The notes below the pieces were generated by a model. That model saw only the letters and a list, made by a program, of their open reading frames with translations, had not been told where the DNA came from and did no database searches. The position numbers and the translations under genes were made by a program. DNA of 64,000 nucleotides from Macrosoma leucophasiata (Eukaryota > Arthropoda > Insecta > Lepidoptera > Hedylidae), in assembly GCA_036365455.1 (NCBI GenBank), contig JAWQUS010000032.1, positions 11,664,001 through 11,728,000 on the forward strand, read 5' to 3'. Below are positions 34,830-45,810 of the stretch, piece after piece. Each line of letters opens with the position of its first letter. Positions within the stretch are counted from its first letter, which is position 1.

Positions 34830-35107
34830 CTAGACCTACTAACATTGCAATTTTTAAATGTTTACGTGTTTTGTAAATTGTATTGTGTAACCAATATGTA
34901 ACTATAAAAATACGCTTACACTCACAGCCCCACAGTAGGTATAAACCTGTGTCGTGGGTGCCGTTGTTCACATACAACACACACACAAACACCCAGACCC
35001 GAAACAAATATCTGTAGGCCATACAAATATTTGTCCCGGTGCGGGGATCGAACCCGCGACCCTTCGAATCAAACGGTCATCTCACACCGCTGGACTAACC
35101 GGGTCGT
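34830..35107 (-). repeat. tRNA-derived SINE (family S3)
   Basis: The - strand head CCCGGTTAGTCCAGCGGTGT contains an A-box-like segment and GGGTTCGATCCCC is a B box. The body GGACAAATATTTGTATGGCC follows and ends A-rich. The head lacks a paired acceptor stem (CGACCCGG against CCGGGACA is imperfect) and runs into a SINE body, so it is not called as a tRNA gene. Confidence 0.75.
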
Positions 35108-35364
35108 TAAACCGAATGTACTCGTATTAATATACCTATGTCGCCTAGGGTATCCCAGTGATATGCCATTCTCTTTGATGTGGCTGTTTGCTTCGAAACG
35201 AGAAGTACCTATGCATGTTCCTATAAGTATTTAAATATTTTTTATTCCATACAGATAATAAAAAGGGTTTTAATGTTCCTAATTTATTTTTCATCCATTC
35301 CATTGATTGTTGCGAGTGTGAATAGAGTAGGTATTCGATTCTGCTATTTACAAATATTTTATGT

Positions 35365-35585
35365 AAAAATGAAAAAAGGCATGCTCCGATGGTTCGGGCA
35401 TATAGAAAGAATGTCGAATGAGCGAATGACTAAACAGATATACAATGCGAATGTGGATGGTTGCGGAGGCCCAGGAAGACCAAGACTGACCTACCATGAC
35501 CAAATAGGTCGAGTTCTGTCTGATGGTGTGGTCAATTCTTAGGAATCGGTGTGCAGAATGATGAAGGTAGACGAGGCGTGAAGAT
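35365..35585 (+). mobile_element. RTE-like LINE 3' fragment
   Basis: Encodes MKKGMLRWFGHIERMSNERM and GPGRPRLTYHDQIGRVLSDG, closely matching the fragments at 10711-11069 and 60655-60958, in + orientation. It is truncated at both ends. Confidence 0.7.
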
Positions 35586-35589
35586 ACTT

Positions 35590-37605
35590 AACTACAAATA
35601 TTGTATGCTTCTTTAGAAGTTAAGTATATACGTAAATATTCATAAAAGGTAGTAAAAACGTTATCCAGCTTTAATTAGTCTATTTTCATGTTGTCTTGAT
35701 GAGACTTTAATGAATGATGGATGGACCATTGAATTATTGGTACAGCGCAATACTCGTAAATGCATTTTGTACAGATGGTGAAGTGAGCCTGAGGGGTATA
35801 GGTACTTTTAGCATACCTAACTATGTGTTCAGTGTTCATTACGCTTGCCTGTTTGCACTCTCGTGTCTCAATCCACGGATTTATACGTGAGGTTAACTCG
35901 CTAATGCCACTTCAGCGGAGTTTGCGCTATTTTGTGAAGCGTTTGTGTCTGAGTAGGGTTTACCTATGAACCTATTTTATTTAAAAACGCTTTTTTTTAC
36001 GTCTGCCGGTGCAGGATTAAATAAATGCGATTGTAAACTTATCCCAGCGTTATTTTTCTATGTGATTCTTAATAGTTTATTCATGTTATGGTGAGATGTC
36101 AACAATTATGAGTCTACTGAATTTTTGGCAGTGCATTTTTTATGTAATGAAGACAGCAAATGTGTGGTTCATTCAAATAAACTTGGCACAAATGGTAAAC
36201 AAACATCCCTCGGTCACAATTTACGATATTCCGGAACAATTATACACTGCAATCGATTGAGGACACTAGTTTATAACACATTATTATATAACTGATTGAT
36301 TTCCACAAAAAACAGTGCAAATTCACCTTGTAAATTACATTAATTTAGAATTTTCGTAATTACGACAAACTACTTTTCACAGATTATAGACTGTGTACGA
36401 GTCTGAACTGAACGTCAACAGTTATAGGGATGGGATTAATTGAACAAAACAAGGATAGAGAACGGAATGTTATCCGATGTTAAATGATGATTAATTATTT
36501 TTTGTTTAAAAATCTTCGTTGATTAAAATACAGGTAATACATTAAAATATTTCAAAAAAAGGTATACGATGTTTGAATGGATGTGTAATATCTATTCACT
36601 GGCGATCATTATCTTTCATATTCAAATCACTCATTCTAAGGACCTAGATCACTTTATTTTTTTTTTTTTTTTATTCTCCATTTAAAGAGCTTGGTCAAAG
36701 ACCATGACGCTCTATACGTTCACATGAATTACATTCTTCATTTAAAAAATAATAATTAGACAACATTAGCTCATTGACAATTGATATAGTTGCAACAGTA
36801 TTCTGGCGTCATCCGTAGTAGGATCTGCCAGGACACTGTTGCAATGTCCTATTTCTAATGAAGCCCTGCGATAGATCACTTTATTATTCACATAACATTT
36901 TTTTTCGATACGCCATATTTGTTTACCCTTTTTGCTAAGTTTATTTGAATACCGTACCTTTTTAAGCATTTCATAGGTAATATAAAATGAATACTGTATA
37001 CTTTTAGCGTAAGGAAGTACTCTTATGCCTCAATTCGTGGGATAGTAAGTGGGGTTAACTCGCTAATGCCAGAGGTGTGAATGTTATTATGTCTGTATTC
37101 GTTTGTGTACTTACCCACTAACGACTGATCATAGAAACATTCTCATAATTGCCCGACTCGCAGAGCCCCAGTGTAGGGACTCGAGGGCGTAGGCACCACC
37201 TCATTACGTAAAAAACCTTAACTAGGGAGACAGGGCACCCGAAAGGGCAAGATAAATCGTATAATGTAATAGGCTTTTTACTATCGGGTGTGGAGGCCGC
37301 GGTGTGGGGTAGAATGGAGATAGGGCAGCGAACCGAGCTAGGCTGTCTAGACGCCACGCCCCTGCAGCGTGTGACCCGCGATTCATTAAAACTGAATTAG
37401 CATAGATACTTATAGTAATCTATACTTGACACTTTACGTGTTTTTTTGACGTTATTTATCGTGATTACGTTGGTACGTGGTATCTTCTTAGTTTACTTAT
37501 GTGTTCATAAATCGTGTAATAAAATTGAGAAACTTAGCAATGTTATTTGTATTTAGAAAGACAGAAGTATTTATATTTGCAAATAAGAACCAAATTGTTG
37601 CATAT
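35590..37605. other. no gene recognised
   Basis: AT-rich. GGTTAACTCGCTAATGCCA recurs at about 35892 and 37053, marking a decayed dispersed repeat. A T-run lies at 36656-36672. Bases 37160-37380 are GC-richer, with GGACTCGAGGGCGTAGGCACC like an S1 head. No supported gene. Confidence 0.4.
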
Positions 37606-37609
37606 CTTT

Positions 37610-37885
37610 TATGTGTCTAAGGTGGCTAACAAGCATGCAGTTCACATGGATGTTAAGTGATAACGGTAGCCTATAGACATCTACACAAAACCAGATGTTT
37701 AATTGCAGATCCGTTTCCACCCCCGAGACTTTCGTTATTATGTCTCTGTGATAGTTCTTACGGGGTCATACTTTACCACCTAACCGGGATACAATAGTGC
37801 TGAAAAATTTTGGGGGCAGATAGATTAGGTAATTCGGTGGTCCTTCGCCCTCGAGCTCCCGCGTTCAAACTCTACCACCATATAT
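37610..37885 (-). repeat. diverged SINE-like family S1 copy
   Basis: GGCTAACAAGCATGCAGTTC at the start and CTCGAGCTCCCGCGTTCAAA at the end; many substitutions relative to other copies. Confidence 0.6.
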
Positions 37886-37889
37886 AAAA

Positions 37890-38122
37890 ATCAATTGCTG
37901 TTCTTTAGTCTCGCTAATGCTCGAGAACGGGTAGACTGATTTGGCTAATTTTGGTTTTGAATGATTTTTGGAAGTCCAGGGAAGGTTTAAAAGGTAAGAA
38001 ATTGAAGGGAAATAGTAAAAACCACAATTTTATTTTTCCATACAAATAGTCCGTATCTTTCAAACCTTTGATACATTATTTCATTGTGAGGCAATACGAA
38101 GTTTGCCGGGTCAGCTAGTCGA
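37890..38122 (+). repeat. Helitron-like non-autonomous element 3' end
   Basis: Contains GCTCGAGAACGGGTAGACTG and ends TTTGCCGGGTCAGCTAGT; a CTAG end is expected of Helitrons. The inverted homologue at 59360-59625 shares the whole 230-bp body. Confidence 0.6.
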
Positions 38123-38532
38123 CAATAAAAACAAATCCACGGGAAGTCTTACATTTGGATGGTAGTTTTGTGGTACCGTATTCTCTGGTATGAGTCTTAA
38201 TAAGAAAAGGGATATGCTGGCCGCTGGACCTTTCGTGGTGGTAATAAATGCTATATTAGATCGATTTATGGTAAACGAAGTTACCTGACTGTACATAGTT
38301 CAGTAATTCATTGTTTATCTATCTTGCACACACCACCTAGGCATACATATTTGATCGCAGATGACCTAGATTCTAGATATTTTAGTCTGATCGTGGTAAA
38401 CAGACACTGAAGTAACTACCTGGGTCCTAAGACTACGAATGTCCTCGATGATATTACGCAAGGCATAAATTACGTAGGAAAATCGCATCTTACTCATTTT
38501 ATCTAGTCAGTTACAGTCAGTCAGTTATAGAT

Positions 38533-39043
38533 GCCACGAATATTCGGCCGCTTTTTTATAATTCGGTATTCGGCCAGATACTGGCCACTATTCGGCCGAA
38601 TACCGAATAATAATTCATGAAAACAAATACCAAATATTATTCAAGACTGCGATATTTTAATCACAAATGACTATATGAAATTTACTAATAGTAAGGTGTG
38701 ATAAATAAAAATATATTTTCGGCATTTATTGACAGTAAACGAGTGCGCTTTTCTTCATTAATTAATAATGCCCGCTTCTGGAAGAAGTCCTCCACCATAG
38801 AGATTACTACCAGGAGAAGATAGATAAATCTTAGCGAATTTCATCAGGACTGGGTATGATTTTGCGTTTGCTGAACACCATTTGTGTGGGTCTGCCGTCC
38901 GATTCAGGCGAGCAGTTTTCGAATAAAAATAAATTTCATTTTCATACATCTTCATCGTTTTGCTTATTATTTATTCGGCCGAGGGGGAAGCCGAATATTC
39001 GTTATTCTGTTATTCGGCCAAATCATTATTCGTGTCAACTCGA
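38533..39043 (-). mobile_element. internally deleted hAT-like transposon remnant
   Basis: The ends carry several ATTCGGCCGAATA-type palindromic motifs. The left begins GCCACGAATATTCGGCC and the right contains GGCCAAATCATTATTCGTGTC. A possible 8-bp duplication (TTATAGAT / CTATAGAT, one mismatch) flanks it. The interior encodes a piece of hAT C-terminal domain. Confidence 0.55.
38758..38955 (-). pseudogene. hAT transposase C-terminal (dimerisation) fragment
   Basis: About 65 codons including DPHKWCSANAKSYPVLMKFA, KIYLSSPGSN and a final EAGIIN. These match the pattern of the hAT dimerisation region (Trp after a Pro, a Tyr-Pro-x-Leu helix, a LSxPxS block and xEAGxI). The expected Ser-Glu-Arg motif reads LYGGGLL, so it is decayed. 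Short and partial; function lost. Confidence 0.5.
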
Positions 39044-39050
39044 CTATAGA

Positions 39051-40465
39051 TTACCTACTCGCAAATCAAACCGAACACAATGTATGTTTATGTTTGTTAC
39101 TCTCACACAATTTTTCCAAATGTTATTTTGCGTAGGTTTCTCCAATGATGTATATTTATGTCAAATTACAGCTTTCTAGTACGATGTACGATGTTCCGAG
39201 CTAAACTGTGGACAGTAGGACGGACGTGGCGAAACTTTATGGGTTTCGTGTAGGTAACGGAACTCGACAAACAGAGTATCTGCAGTCAATATTTTATTAT
39301 TCCGAGACTGATTACGACTCAAAAGTTAATTCACAACAGAAAGCATTAGAAGTCCATTCAATTTCGTGGGGGAGTGGCATTAATTTTAATTAGGGCCCAA
39401 TATAACATCCTAACCAGTGGCGTGTGTATCGGCTTTGTCGATTGACCACAATACGTTCACATTACAATGGCGAATGACACGTGGATTATGCGATCTTATT
39501 TCTTCATACTTTGATGCGTGCGTAGATTTAGCAATTTATTTCAAAGAATCAAAAAGTTTTTGGATTCTGATTAACTGTTAGGTTTAGTTTATAATACTGA
39601 AACATGTCTACAGTAAATACTCCACTAGATATCCTATATACCTACAGTTATATATTACTATATTTATACATTAAATGTATATTATATTGTATAGATTTGG
39701 AATCTGTTTAGATTAGACCTTATCAATCAATGTCTTCCGATTGTCAGGATCAAAATTAAATGTAACTAAAAGGGTAATAAATCCATTTTCTGTGAATGAA
39801 AATTTCACACACCTCTCTTAAATCTTATTTTATATCAAAAGTACATTATTGTTAAAAATATTTGTAAAAAAATAATTCAATTTTATTAATTTTGTATTCC
39901 TTAACTAATACACTTCATTATTTATTTGTATTTTACCCCGGATAATGCTACATTTTACCCCATATTTAAGGAAATGTGACATGACTTAGCCCGTCTCCTT
40001 TTGAAAACACGGGATATCATGCTGAGCAGTAAAGCCTGTGTAATAACCCAACGGAAGCGTACAAGGCTACTCGATCGAAGTCGCGATGTGGCTGTAAAGA
40101 TACAATACAGAAATAATTCATCTAAAATTTTACTACGTAAGGCAATTCGATTATTTGATTTTAAACAAAAACAGCAAGACAAAAGTGAAAGAATCACTAA
40201 AATTTATTGCATGATGTTTTCATTTATCTACATAGTTATTAAACTTTTACATTTACAAACTTTGTTCAAAGTATTGAAAAGTACATCTGAAAAGTAAAAA
40301 GACAATCTCAGATGTATTATTATATTACATACCTACTGTTGTTACATGATTTATAATACATTTTTATTTCTCTTTTCAGAGAATTGAATGATGATGCCGG
40401 TAAAACAAATTTATAATAAATTGTTTCTAAAACGGCCTACACACGACCCTAAAATCAGTAGCAAT
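39051..40465. other. no gene recognised
   Basis: AT-rich. A 98-codon open stretch at 40001-40297 (+) is basic but not recognisable, and no splice or promoter evidence supports it. Confidence 0.4.
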
Positions 40466-40469
40466 CGTC

Positions 40470-40750
40470 TACATTCCTACATCGCACCACCCGCCGAAGA
40501 GATAAGTTTCACCCGCACAGATTAGATACTTGGAAGTGCTCAACGGTCGAACATTCGCGAGTTCATTTTTGCCCAGAACGTGCAAATTGTGGAACGAACT
40601 TCCCTCAGGTGTTCCTCCGGCGCTACAATATAGAGTTCTTCAAAACTGGCGTCAAAAGCGTCCTTCAGGGCTTGCAGCGCGTAGGCGGTGTTGCAAATGT
40701 TCATAGGCGACGGTAACCACTTTCCATCAGGTGGCACATCTGCTTGTGGC
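40470..40750 (+). mobile_element. Jockey-like LINE 3' fragment
   Basis: In shifting frames it encodes the same HRTT-R, HPHRLDTWKCSTV, NFPQVFLRRYN and VANVHRRR blocks as 18537-18885, in + orientation. Several indels. Confidence 0.65.
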
Positions 40751-41553
40751 GATATCGGGATAGTGATGGTTGGGATAATCGTCCCTAAATCGTGAGCTCG
40801 CTGGAAGCGATATAATTTTGGTTATGATTTGGCTACACACGAAGTGATTTATGGTATGATCTAGGGTCCTCTCCACCGTATCATCTCAGAATGCCAACTT
40901 CGCAAAATGCCAAACGCTCGCAAAAAGACTACTGCCCGATATCGCCACTGATTTTAGGGTCGTGTGAAGGTAGTATATGTAATTAATATTCAGTTTTCAA
41001 AATGTACATCTTGTTAAATCTGAAGGTAAGGGTGAGGTGCACAGGCCGCACTACTTTCAGCAAAGTACGCTTAGAACTGTTAAAACCCATACTTTACTGA
41101 TATAACTCATATGCTTTCATGCATCAATCACTATGATTATTTCAGTATATGCTCACAAATCTAGTTTATAATTTGAAGACGCCGATGCAGATTGCCTGAT
41201 GTTCATTTAAATAAGAGACCTATCAGAAAGAATTATATCAATATAATATTTTCCAGTTTTTTGTTTCTGATAGGTTCTATTGATAGAATGTGAATAGAAT
41301 AGATTTATTACCCCAAATTATGTAAGGTTTTTCGTAAAACAATAAAATAATTTACATTGAGGATTTCAACTTGCCTCTGTCGATAAAATCTCACATCATT
41401 TGGTACTCACTAAGTAATCAATCTACAGTTCATTATACACAATATATTTTTCATACATTGTATGATAAATAAAGCCATTTTACATATTATGTACTCTAAT
41501 TATACATTTTTATCACAACTAATTTAACCATAAATTATGAGAACAACATTTTT

Positions 41554-42003
41554 TTAAAGGTTTTGAACATTTTTCAAAAGATTATCATAGTTCTGCATCT
41601 CATATTTTGCTATGACATTACACACTTCCATTTTGACCTTAGGTATTAGATTTGGTTGTAATTTCTTAACGCTGGCTGCCATACTTCTGAAGAACACATC
41701 AATTTCATTTGTGTTTTCCTTCAATACTTTCTCAATCAATTTGTCTATGACTTGTGACTTCTCAGTCTTTTTGGGGTCTTCAATATATCTGACTATCCTA
41801 GGTTCATTCATTAAGAGGGGCTTCGGTAGGATTTTTATTGGTGGTATGTTTGTTGGCATGGGCATAGATTTTTTTCTGCCTGCATTTTTTCTTGCTATCT
41901 TTTTAGGTGGTTCTCCTAGATTCGATTTTAAATTTATAGGTTTTGGCACTAGTTTGATGAATGGTTTGATGTCGTTTTCAGGTGGGCCATCCACAACTGT
42001 TAT
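41554..42003 (-). CDS. MADF-BESS regulator, exon 3 (BESS motif and C-terminus)
   Basis: Last coding exon. The acceptor TTTAAATTTCAG precedes ATAACAGTTG at 42003, phase 0, which matches the donor of exon 2 at 45566. It encodes 149 residues: a proline- and lysine-rich linker, then EIDVFFRSMAASVKKLQPNL and the following helix to YEMQNYD, which fits a BESS protein-interaction motif. The stop is at 41554-41556. BESS motifs occur almost only in insect transcriptional regulators, usually after an MADF domain. That is the order found here once the exons are joined. Confidence 0.78.
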   Translation of the reverse strand: MTVVDGPPENDIKPFIKLVPKPINLKSNLGEPPKKIARKNAGRKKSMPMPTNIPPIKILPKPLLMNEPRIVRYIEDPKKTEKSQVIDKLIEKVLKENTNEIDVFFRSMAASVKKLQPNLIPKVKMEVCNVIAKYEMQNYDNLLKNVQNL

Positions 42004-42250
42004 CTGAAATTTAAAGATTTTTATCATATCAGTATGGTCACAAATTAATATAAGGTAAAGTCACCAATGCTCGACACTCTAAGGAAAACACTTTGTTTAT
42101 ATGGAAATAATTATATATTTATCAAACAAAACAATCACAGCTTTTTTATACGAATGCAGTGTATCTTAGAAAATTATGTTAAGTAATAAAATTTGCAATA
42201 ATCAACATACTTTTAATTACTATTATTTTTTTTTTAATGTTGCCTTAAGT

Positions 42251-43647
42251 ACTAATAGTTAACATCACAAAAAAAGAAAATCACCATAAGTAGACGGTCA
42301 AATGCACTAATAGTTGACATCATATTTAATTAATCCAGTTGGAGATTTAAGACATCAGTGCTTGATATACTTAATTAACTTAGGTAATAATTACTTATCC
42401 ATCAACCTCTAAGGCACTATCAAATTTGTACTTAATTCTATCACCAGTTATAATCATATTTGGTACATCAAGGACTTTAATTATTTGAGATTCAATTATA
42501 GCACTGATATCCCTATCATTTTCTTTGAATACTGTTTTAAATTCATCACATGCTATCATTGCCATAACTTCAATTTCTATTTTAGTTACTTTTTGGACAA
42601 TACAAGCATATTTGTAATATCTATTTTTGCCAGGAAACTTAACGATAACATAGTCACCTTGCTTAATTCTACTCTGTTCCTCCTTTCTTTCTTCTTCATT
42701 TTTCTCATCAGTGACATCATCAGAAATATCATTCGTGCTGTCTCCAGATTCTACCCATTCTTCTTCGGTAGTTGAGCTATAATAGTCAGTCTTTTTAAGT
42801 TTGTTTTTTAAACTATTTTTATTTTTCTTTAGTAATTTCTTATCAGTCTTAAGTTTTCGTGCTTTTTCATTCTCTTCTTTCTTTATTTTTCTTTCCTCAG
42901 CTCTTCTTTTTTTCTCATCCTCTATTTCAGTCTTTTTCCTTTCTTTGTTTTCATGGCATCTTTTCCATTCCAAAGATGATACAACAGATGGCACTTTTTC
43001 TTTCCTTCTTCCTTTTGAGTTTTGTTTAGGAGTTGGCCAAAACAATGCTCTTTTAAATGGACTAGGTATTACCATATTATCTGAAATCTTTGAACAGCTT
43101 CCTTGTGGCCTATAATGACTTGATATAGGTGGTTCAAACGCTCCTGTGTTTACTGAGCCTTCAACATTTTGAGTAGTTTTTTCTTCGACTTCTTTGCAGG
43201 GAGTTTTAGGGTCTCCATTTAAGGGTAAATATTTTTTTTCATTGGTGTCTTGCCCTTTACTTTATTCAGTAAAGTTACCCTAGGTACCCCAATTTTTTTT
43301 GCCGCAGTTGACGTCGGAACTCCTCGTTTGCATTCTTGAATTGTGGCGTCCATATCAGCTTCAGAATAACGAAACATCTGTCCTTTGATTGGCGGCATAA
43401 TTATCAGTCTGGAACAATAGAACCAATAATTGACATCATGTATACCCCAATAGTAGACACCATGTCTACCTTTAGTAAAAGTTATCCAAAGTTGTTGATA
43501 TCTCTACAGTAATCTTTTCATTGGGAATAGAGTTCAAAATCGTGCCAAACCAAACTTATGAGTTTAATATCTCGAAACACCAATGGTTGACACACCTGTC
43601 ATCTATTAGATATTAATTATTTTTGGAACTAATAGTAGACATATCAT
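42251..43647 (+). repeat. dispersed CAATAGTTGACAT-like motifs inside the transposon
   Basis: Direct copies at about 42251, 42305, 43422, 43445, 43578 and 43628, plus a weaker one inside the left terminal repeat at 42063. The shared core is AATAGTWGACA preceded by ACT, ACC or CCC. They flank but do not enter the coding part, as would be expected for transposase-binding sites. Confidence 0.6.
42395..43398 (-). pseudogene. transposase-derived Psq-domain protein lacking the catalytic core
   Basis: ATG at 43398. The first 59 codons (MFRYSEADMDATIQECKRGV and then PTSTAAKKIGVPRVTLLNKV) form an HTH_psq DNA-binding domain, and this frame stops at 43219. In the next frame, reached by an indel in the T8/A8 run at 43232-43239, translation runs to a stop at 42395. 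This part includes SPFKRALFWPTPK, a long Lys/Glu coiled-coil-like stretch, an acidic patch and a final globular segment (QGDYVIVKFPGKNRYYKYAC). These match the N- and C-terminal parts of pogo-like transposases that normally surround a DDE domain; no DDE residues are present. A 5' non-coding exon is suggested by a donor AAG/GTGAGT at 43771/43770 and an acceptor TTGTTCCAG ending at 43409. Confidence 0.7.
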
Positions 43648-44068
43648 ATATTGCAATAATTTGACAAAAAATAATACCAAACACACGTTTATCATTATCC
43701 CAACTTATCAATAATACGTTATCAAATGAGTAAAAAGTATTTTTTAAATAAATATTAATTCAAAACTCACCTTCAAATTTCGGCTTCCTTAACCAAAAAC
43801 ATAAGAAATCGCGGAACGCGTGCTCACTCCGTTACTTATTTGACAACAACTGATGACATTTTGAAATTTCTTTTTCGAAACTGTTGGGAGTTTTTGAGAA
43901 CAATTCATAGATGGTGCTAGGTATCCCATTATATTGTAATATGAGTAATTCTAATAAAATTGTTTTTAATACAAGAACATTTCTTCGTAGGTGTCATCCT
44001 TTAGGTCACTGTCTGGCATTGGTGACTTTACCTTAATTGATTACTTAATTTTCTTACGGAAAAGAAAT

Positions 44069-44144
44069 AAAAGAGCTGATTATTATTATGATCTTATTAT
44101 CCCTTCATAGGGATAATAAGATCATAATAATAATCAGCTCTTTT
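44069..44144. repeat. perfect palindrome, 36-bp arms, 4-bp loop
   Basis: The left arm at 44069-44104 begins AAAAGAGCTGATTATTATTA. The right arm at 44109-44144 is its exact reverse complement. The loop is TCAT. Confidence 0.95.
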
Positions 44145-44224
44145 CGTCATCAGTCTGTATGGGATATACAGACGGACAGAAAGACAGCTTCCACGTGATT
44201 GTTGATTGGCTGAACCTGAACCAA

Positions 44225-44565
44225 TTTAAATAAAATTTGGAAAAAAAATATGGGCGCATGATAACCGGGCGCGGTTGGGTGTGTAATGGGTGACCGCTAG
44301 TGGATAATTAAAATGCGCGTTTCCGTGCTTCGGAGGGCACGTTAAGCCGTTGGTCCCGGTTGCTATCCATAGATAGCAGTCATTAAATCTTACAGGTGGT
44401 TTGAAAACATCCAACAGCGGATTGGCCACTAACCCGTATCTCCACCAATCCGCATTGGAGCAGCGTGGTGAAGTTAGCTCCAGGCCTCCCCCCAAAAGAG
44501 GGGAGAGACTCGTGCCCAGCAGTATGATGTATAATGGGTTGCCATTATTATTATTAACCCATTGC
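44225..44565 (-). repeat. repeat family B copy
   Basis: The - strand reads CACGAGTCTCTCCCCTCTTT, CACGCTGCTCCAATGCGGAT, GGACCAACGGCTTAACGTGC. The same order is seen at 49297-49625 (+). Probably a LINE or SINE 3' region. Confidence 0.65.
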
Positions 44566-44571
44566 CCCATT

Positions 44572-45343
44572 ATTATGTCTCTCGTCAGCACGGGGTCCAA
44601 TTTGAACCCCGGACCTTTGTCAGGCTTGCGCGGGGACATGGGGGGTCCAACACGTAGAGGCCCTTTCGAGAATTTTGATCTACTTTGTAATGGGTTATAT
44701 TCGGCGGGACCTCTCTCTGACTGCATCAATAGTTAATACAGACACAGACAGACCCCGCAGAATATAATGGGACTATTGTAATGAAAAGTGATTTGCCAAA
44801 CTTTGGGCTATGTGGGTGAACTGGGGGGACTAGCTGGCTGGGCCTATGGAGTGAGATCCGGCACCTGCCTATATTCAACATCTCACATTATCGAATCCTA
44901 CTTTAGGCAGGTGGTGACTCGCCTCTCCTTGGTGGGCCCCCCAAACAGCCAACCCGATGGTCGACAGGGGGCAACACTGTTGAGAGAGGCTGGGGGTGTC
45001 GAGAGGTGTGGCCCCGGTTTCACCATCACGAGCGAGTAATCTCGAGCTCGGAGCGGGCTTCCCCGCTATTATGCCTTTAGACACTTCCACCCCCGAGTGT
45101 ATGGCTCTTTCAGAAATTTAGACAACAGCCTATTATCTAAATTTCTGCAAATGCCATACCTCTAGCGCCCCACTCTGACCGGCCAATGAAGGCAAGCCAG
45201 AGGTGAGAGACCTGATGCTCTGTCCGGCCGTACCTCTGTGTGGCGGACGAGGCGGAGCCCAGTTCTCTCGGAGGAACTCGAGATGATGGTAGGGGGTGGT
45301 GTCGCTACTCACCAACAGCTCGCCACAAGCTGCTCTGCCCCCT
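44572..45343 (-). repeat. 780-bp dispersed repeat family A, copy 2
   Basis: Near-identical to 13443-14215 in the same orientation; see that copy. It is inserted in the second intron of the MADF-BESS gene. Confidence 0.72.
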
Positions 45344-45565
45344 TATTAAGATGTCTTCTATCCGTCAAAGTTTTAAGATAAATTAATATGTTTGCCTTAA
45401 ACCTGCATTTTGTGGGTAAATAAATATTCCAGCCATATATAATTAAGGTTTAAATTCTGCACAAACTGGAAATTTTCCTGCATTTTTTTTTTCAATTTGC
45501 TTTGTGTAAGATTTTTTATTGTTGTAAACACCGATTGTGAATATACAACTAACTATAATACATAC

Positions 45566-45810
45566 TTCATAATACTCTTGATTGTCCGTGATAACTTGTT
45601 GTTCAGTCCCTACAACTTCTTCCTGGACCTGCTGAACCTCATCATCCAATGTTATTTCATCCAGGATCTCCTCACTTGTCTCCAGTGAGGTCCCGTCCAG
45701 GAACTGTAGTTTCTCGAACATGTTGACCCGGGTCTTATGCATTGTACCCATACGTTTGCTCCTCATGTAGCCATCTCGGAGGCCTCGCCAACGCTTTTTG
45801 CATTCTTCAA
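45566..45810 (-). CDS. MADF-BESS regulator, exon 2
   Basis: The acceptor TTTCCAG precedes 45810; the donor GAA/GTATGT is at 45566/45565. The first two bases complete a Val codon begun in exon 1. EECKKRWRGLRDGYMRSKRM then gives the last helix of the MADF domain, with its conserved Cys-Lys-Lys-Arg-Trp pattern. An acidic linker (LDEITLDDEVQQVQEEVVG) follows. 245 bases; it ends in phase 0 and joins exon 3 across a 3.5-kb intron filled with transposons. Confidence 0.82.

Larger units (their letters stand above)
42053..44033 (-). mobile_element. pogo/Tigger-like DNA transposon, domain-deleted, in intron of MADF-BESS gene
   Basis: Perfect 18-bp terminal inverted repeats AGGTAAAGTCACCAATGC (42053-42070 and, inverted, 44016-44033) are flanked by TA on both sides (42051-42052, 44034-44035). 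It contains one gene on the - strand with a Psq-type helix-turn-helix and a basic C-terminal region, but no DDE catalytic domain. Several direct copies of a CAATAGTTGACAT-like motif lie in the non-coding parts. The 1981-bp length and internal gene show an internally deleted, non-autonomous element. Confidence 0.82.

Noticed and set aside
34830..35107. tRNA gene at the - strand head (35035-35107)
   Set aside because: It has A- and B-box-like segments, but the acceptor stem does not pair fully and the sequence continues into a SINE body with an A-rich end.
40001..40297. 98-codon open frame as a gene
   Set aside because: Basic, low-complexity-leaning translation with no homology recognised and no context support.
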